From positions 2,606,501 through 2,670,500 of the forward strand of contig NC_065571.1 of the NCBI RefSeq assembly GCF_937616625.2: a DNA stretch of 64,000 nucleotides, written 5' to 3'. This stretch comes from Mercurialis annua. Its lineage: Eukaryota; Streptophyta; Magnoliopsida; Malpighiales; Euphorbiaceae. The notes under the pieces are model-generated. The model did no database searches, was not told where the DNA came from, and worked only from the letters and a program-made list of their open reading frames with translations. Shown piece by piece: positions 58,793 to 64,000 of the stretch. The translations under genes and the position numbers were made by a program. Numbering within the stretch: position 1 is the stretch's first letter; each line of letters starts with the position of its first letter.

Positions 58793-59049
58793 TCTTCTCA
58801 GCTCATTTAAAGAGAAAAAAAACAACAAATCAACAATTCAATTTAAAATCTTCAGCTCATAACAATTCAACAAATTGATTTCTCTAATTCTATCATTACT
58901 TTTTAAAAATTTATTGTGACTTTAAAATTTAATTTCGATCCGCTCGAATTTTTAATTCCTAGTCAAATAGCTTCAAATTTCACTTCGAACTCAAATCTAA
59001 CGATCATAACTTTCTTAAAAAACAAAGAAAACTGTAAATTATTAATTTA

Positions 59050-59610
59050 TTTGTTCTTATTAAAAATCTATTAAAAAGGTTTCAAACGGTTTCAAGTACA
59101 GTTTCAATTACGGTTTCAAACCGTTTACAAAGGTTTCAAACAGTCTAAAACAGTTTCTAAAAAACACTTTTAAACAGTCTAAAAAATAACAGTTTCAAAC
59201 AGTTTCAAAAAACAGTTTCGAACCGTATAAAACAGTTTCAAACCGTATAAAACAGTTTCAAACCGTTTACAAAGGTCTCAAACTGGATAAAACAGATTCT
59301 AAAAAATACTTTTTCAATAGTTTATAAAATAACAGTTTCAAATAGTATCAAACAGTTTCAAACCGTTTACATAAAAAATAACAGTTTCAAAAAAACAGTT
59401 TCAAACCGTTTACAAAGGTTTCAAACAGTATAAAACAGTTGCAAACCGTTTCCAAAGATCTCAAGCAGTCTAAAACAGTTTCTAAAAAACACTTTCAAAC
59501 AGTTTAAAAAATAACAGTTTCAAACAGTATAAAACAGTTTCAAACCGTTTACAAAGGTTTCAAACAGTATAAAACAGTTTCGAGAAAACAGTTTCAAACG
59601 ATTTCTAAAA
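59050..59610. repeat. Degenerate array of AACAGTTTCAAACCGTTT motifs
   Basis: About 560 bp in which GTTTCAAAC, its partner AAACAGT and the palindrome-like ACAGTTTCAAACCGTTT recur 20 or more times at irregular 15-40 bp spacing. The same vocabulary (AAACAGTTTC, AACCGTTTC) appears at 30870-31010 in the RanGAP2 5'-UTR intron. Confidence 0.75.
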
Positions 59611-59905
59611 TTAATTTAAAACATTTGAAAACCAGGTCAAAATATCATTAATGAAGAACATTACGATTTTTTCAAAAAAAGTTGTAAAAAATACCAAAAA
59701 ACGATGCTAAAATAATTTAAAACAACATAAAAAGAAAAAAGTAGAAGAAGAAGAAGAAGAAGAACTTTCTCATCTATCACCATCATATTATCTCTTAAAC
59801 TCTTTTTTTATTCAAATTTTTTTGTCTTGTAGTTCATTTGTATAATGGGGAAAATAAAAAAAGCATATTTAAGAAAAACGAAGAAAAAAAAAAGTTGCAG
59901 AGGAA

Positions 59906-59962
59906 AGAAGAAGAAGAAGAAGAAGAAGAAGAAGAAGAAGAAGAAGAAAAAGAAGAAGAAGA
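59906..59962. repeat. (GAA)n microsatellite
   Basis: A run of GAA triplets with one AAAA interruption near 59948. The surrounding 59740-60110 is almost pure A/G on the plus strand. Confidence 0.93.
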
Positions 59963-62578
59963 GAGAGAAAAAGAAGTGAGAGAAAAAAAATGAGAAGGAA
60001 GAAAGAGAGAAAAGGAGAGAGAAAAGAAAAAAACGAAAAAAGAAAGAAGAAAGAGGAAAGAGAAAAAGGAGAGAGAAAAAAAAGGAAAATAAAATATGCA
60101 TGTGTTTAAAAGAAGGAGAGTAAAAATACAAATAAGTTATTTTGCTAATTGAGGTACAACTAAAAATAATAGAAAAATAGAGTAAAAAAGTAAATTTTTG
60201 AAATTGAGGTATTTAGAACAAATAAGTTAAAAAAAGGAGTGTTTTGTGCAAATTCCTCATGTAAAAATGCATATTTAGATGGGCTAAGTACACAAATAAC
60301 CTAAATAGGCCCCTTTCTTTCATAAATACATCAGCCTATAATAAAATGCAAGAATCTCTCAAAAAATAAAAATGCTTTTCACAAATACATAAAATGATAA
60401 AACACGGAAGTTTCATTTAAAAATAGGACAAGACTACCCTTCCTTAAATCAATTATGAATATGGAAAAAGTTTCTTTTCAAAATAACAATCAAGCTCTTC
60501 TTCAAGCTTGTAAATGCCGCCATTAGAGAACAACAGGAGCTCCACAAATCTGTCATAATCAGCAGTTTAAGCTCAATATCACCATATTTTTTGAATTAAA
60601 CTTCCATCTCAACACAATCAAACAGTAAATCATCAAGAACAGCAAGGTAAGCAAGAAATTTAGTTTATGGATTGAAAAATAAAAACAGTACAGTTGCTCA
60701 TAAAGGTTGTCACATGAATGATTTCAGTATCTCACCAATTCATTAAATAAACAAATCTAAATGTATAAACAACGGAAACAGCTAATTAATGAGCTTGATT
60801 TTTCCTATAAATAATACCTAATTTTATTTCAATTTCTGCTTGTTAGTTTTCAGTTGTATTAACAGTAAAAATCGTATTTATGTTTTAATTTCTGCAAAAC
60901 ATATTTGATCGAAGGATATAATTCAAGCAATTGTGTATTTTTAGTTTGAGGAAGCATTTGATAATCTAATTTCGATGACATCAATTAAATTGTTAAACAC
61001 ATGTAAATCAAATGTGGCCAGTTCTATTTCTATATTTGAAATTTGAATTGAATTATTACTCTGATTTGGATTTTATTCTTTTTTGTAAAAGAACATGCTA
61101 TATTTATTTGTTGTTTTTTTATGGTTCCTTGAAATTAGTATTTTTATTTTTTGATATTGATGGTTTCTGTCTAGTAATTTGATGAATTTGGTGGTAATTT
61201 TATCTTTTAATAGTTTTATTTGTTATCTTGTGATTCATGAATTGAGGTTCTTCTTTTGTAGTTTCTAAACTGTCTAAATCTTAGATTGTTATTTTAGGTA
61301 GGTATGTCTTTTTTATATGCTAAGCAATTCTTATAAGTGTTTGCTGTCCATTTTTTTAGCTTAAGTACGTGTTATTGTTAATGTTGATTCTGCTTTGTTG
61401 AAACCTGTGTTTGGACATTTATATTTTTGGGTTTTTTTGTGTGTGCACTCTTGTGCAATATTTTGGTTATTTTTGCAGTTAATAACTTATTTTTTAATGT
61501 TTATATACAACAAATCCTCATTCTTGTCGAATCTTTTAACTTTGAATGCAATTGAGATCAAGACCATTAATTTGCTCGACTCATGGAACTGTTATTTAAA
61601 ATTACAAGTTGACTATAAGTTGATCTATGATTAGAGTAACACAAAAAAAAAATTAATTAATTTGTAAATAAATATTAAAACTTTTATTGTTATTTTTAGT
61701 TTACATATAATTTACTTCAAATATATTTCAGGCATAAACAATTTGGTTTATTTTAGTTGATATTTTGTTGATTTTCAGTTGACCGTTTGAGTACTCTTTT
61801 AAATTTAGCCAAATAATAAAAGAAAAGGTTAAACATGTTAAAAAAAATCATCAAAAAATTTGAAATTGACACTTTTCGATCTTGTAGTTTATTTTTTTGA
61901 ATTAACTATAACTAGACCAAATATAAAATTTAGAAATTATAAAAGTTTAAAATTCATTTTCTTCTTCTTTGTAATCCCTAAATAAAGGGAGTACATTAAA
62001 ATTGAAAAATGACAACAAACAATAGCACTGTGTTACGAAAGAAAAATAAAAATTTAATTGATTGATATTTGGTTAATATTTAGTTCATATTTGGTTGATT
62101 TTTGGTTGACATTTTGGTTGCTTTTAGGTTGATTTTCAATCGATTAAAATTATCAAATATGTACTATTAATTTCTCTTTTAAAATATTAAAATTGAAAAT
62201 CCAAATTGAAACTGAATCGTGTCCTCACTTCTGTAGCAGTGAAAAAAATTGACACTTGATTGATATTCAGTTGACATCCGGTTGATTTTTGGTTTATTTT
62301 TGGTTAACATTTGGTTGATATTCGGTTGATCTTTAAAAACTTGCCAAATTACAAAAGTAGGGTTTCAATAAGAACTCGTCAAATCAGTAAAAATCGACAC
62401 TTCTTTAAGGAGAAGGAAATTGATACTTGTCCATTTGATAGTTTATTTGTTTTGAATTCTCTATAACTAAATCAAATATAAATTGTAGAAATTATAAAAG
62501 CTCGAGATCCATTTTATTTTTCTAAAGGGAGTATAACATATTGTATGAAGAATATAAACATAACGTGCAAAATATAAC

Positions 62579-62732
<154 letters not shown>

Positions 62733-63527
62733 TAAATGTAGCATTATATAATTTATGAAACAGTTTACATCAAGTTGATTTCAAGTTAATTCTGGGCTGA
62801 TACAAGTAACTAGAACTAAATTAACATATATAAATTCAAACAAACATAAAAAAAATACTGAAAAGGTTACTTTATTAGACATAAAGTAAACGTTCTTATA
62901 AGCATTCACAAAAAACTAAAACTAAACTGAAAAAACAATAAATTCATATTAGTAGCTTATAAGATAAATCTAGGTACTTTCCTAAAACATAAAAATGCAA
63001 AATAAGAGTCTAAACATCAGATATTTGTGCCTCTTGTATTTGACGTGACGTTCGTCATCACAGATTATGTTTGAGTCTTCCTTCCAACAACCATAAGCAT
63101 ACAAAGAAGAAGCATAACAAGCACGATGTTGTGCAACATCAAAACCGGGTCCCATTTTTTTTCATCCACAAAAAAATCATCAGCACGGAATATGTGGACT
63201 CAATAGTCACTGAAAGACAAAAAACGAGAAAAAAATAATCACAACACATAACAAAATTATAGTTTACTTAGAGTTGATATATAGTTGATTCAAGTAATAG
63301 TCTGCAAAATAATAAATATACACATAACAAATTATAAAAGAAATACTTAATTATCAATTATAAAAGAAATACTTACAAATAGTTATACTCATTTAGTTTC
63401 TCTTTAATTTCCTTAATAACGTCATATTTCATGCAAGTATAGAGTGATAACAATTTGCAGACTTGATTTTAAACTGCCACATATAAACAAAATGAAATAT
63501 AACATACAATTCAGAGTATTATAAGAA

Positions 63528-63680
63528 GATATGTCAACTGTTAATCAACAATATCAAGTAAACCTGGTCATTTCATAATTTATGTGCAAAATCTGAAAAT
63601 CATAAGAAGCTATGTCAACTATAAATCAACATCAAGTAAACTTGGTCAATTCATAAATTATATGCAAAATTCGAAACCTA
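63528..63680. repeat. Two-copy tandem repeat of about 77 bp
   Basis: Each copy contains ATGTCAACT, AATCAACA, ATCAAGTAAAC and TGGTCA followed by a TTCATAA and ATGCAAAAT tail. The copies differ at roughly one position in eight. Confidence 0.6.
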
Positions 63681-64000
63681 TAACTATTTAAAAACATAAA
63701 AAATCAATACAAAATCAGAAAACACTAAAAACGAGATGAAAGCTGATATGAATAAACATAAAAATAAACTACAAATCAACTAAATTCAAACCCTATAAGA
63801 TAAAAAAAACAAATTGATTCTAATGAATACTGAAATTAACAAACAAATTAACATCAAGCAAACTATGAATCAACCAATATGAAAACCTAAAAAGCAAATA
63901 ACAATCTGATTCAAATAAAAACTGAAAGTATTTTTCTTTCTCCAAAGAACATCAAGAAAACCATATGAATCAACAAAAATTAAATCAGTAAAGTAAAAAA

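Noticed and set aside
58574..58878. Polyphenylalanine and polyleucine frames
   Set aside because: They read through the TTC microsatellite.

Overview
The window is nuclear DNA from a flowering plant, almost certainly a eudicot. It is AT-rich, its genes are split by many T-rich GT-AG introns, and its gaps are filled with DNA transposon debris, MITEs and microsatellites. Eight protein genes can be modelled exon by exon, and all eight give uninterrupted frames. A ninth coding region, a transposase, runs off the left edge.

Layout. 1-5671 is the 5' part of a CACTA (En/Spm) transposon on the minus strand, interrupted by a 2.5 kb solo LTR with a perfect 5-bp target duplication. 5672-9867 is AT-rich intergenic DNA with one MITE. 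9868-14606 (+) is KAPP, a membrane-anchored FHA/PP2C phosphatase. 15629-18937 (+) is a SPOUT-family RNA methyltransferase homologue. 21003-27909 (+) is a SWI2/SNF2 ATPase of the CHR12/CHR23 (MINU) type. 29048-30664 (-) is RanGAP with the plant WPP domain. 33431-35225 (-) is a mitochondrial ribosomal protein mL53-like gene. 37435-43372 (-) is ARIA, an ARM-repeat/BTB protein. 43373-51354 is a long repeat-rich gap. 51355-56398 (+) is a secreted malectin-like/LRR protein. 57619-58410 (-) is a plant-specific protein of unknown function. 58411-64000 is repeats and microsatellites with no convincing gene.

From memory, KAPP, the SPOUT protein, CHR23, RanGAP2, ARIA and an unknown protein lie in this order on Arabidopsis chromosome 5 (At5g19280-At5g19340). 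The malectin/LRR gene and CHR12 have counterparts on the paired chromosome 3 segment (At3g05980-At3g06010). The window therefore looks like an ancestral gene block that has picked up one extra gene, mL53.

The most interesting local event is a duplication of about 1.7 kb. The DNA between the first intron of RanGAP2 and the 3' tail of ARIA is present twice, and mL53 sits between the copies. mL53 thus appears to use a copied RanGAP2 promoter, non-coding first exon and 5'-UTR intron. The genes otherwise act in unrelated processes (receptor-kinase signalling, rRNA or spindle-linked methylation, chromatin remodelling, nuclear transport, mitochondrial translation, ABA signalling, apoplastic recognition). 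The window shows conserved gene order, not a pathway cluster. Several MITE families, most with intact target duplications, lie inside introns and gaps.
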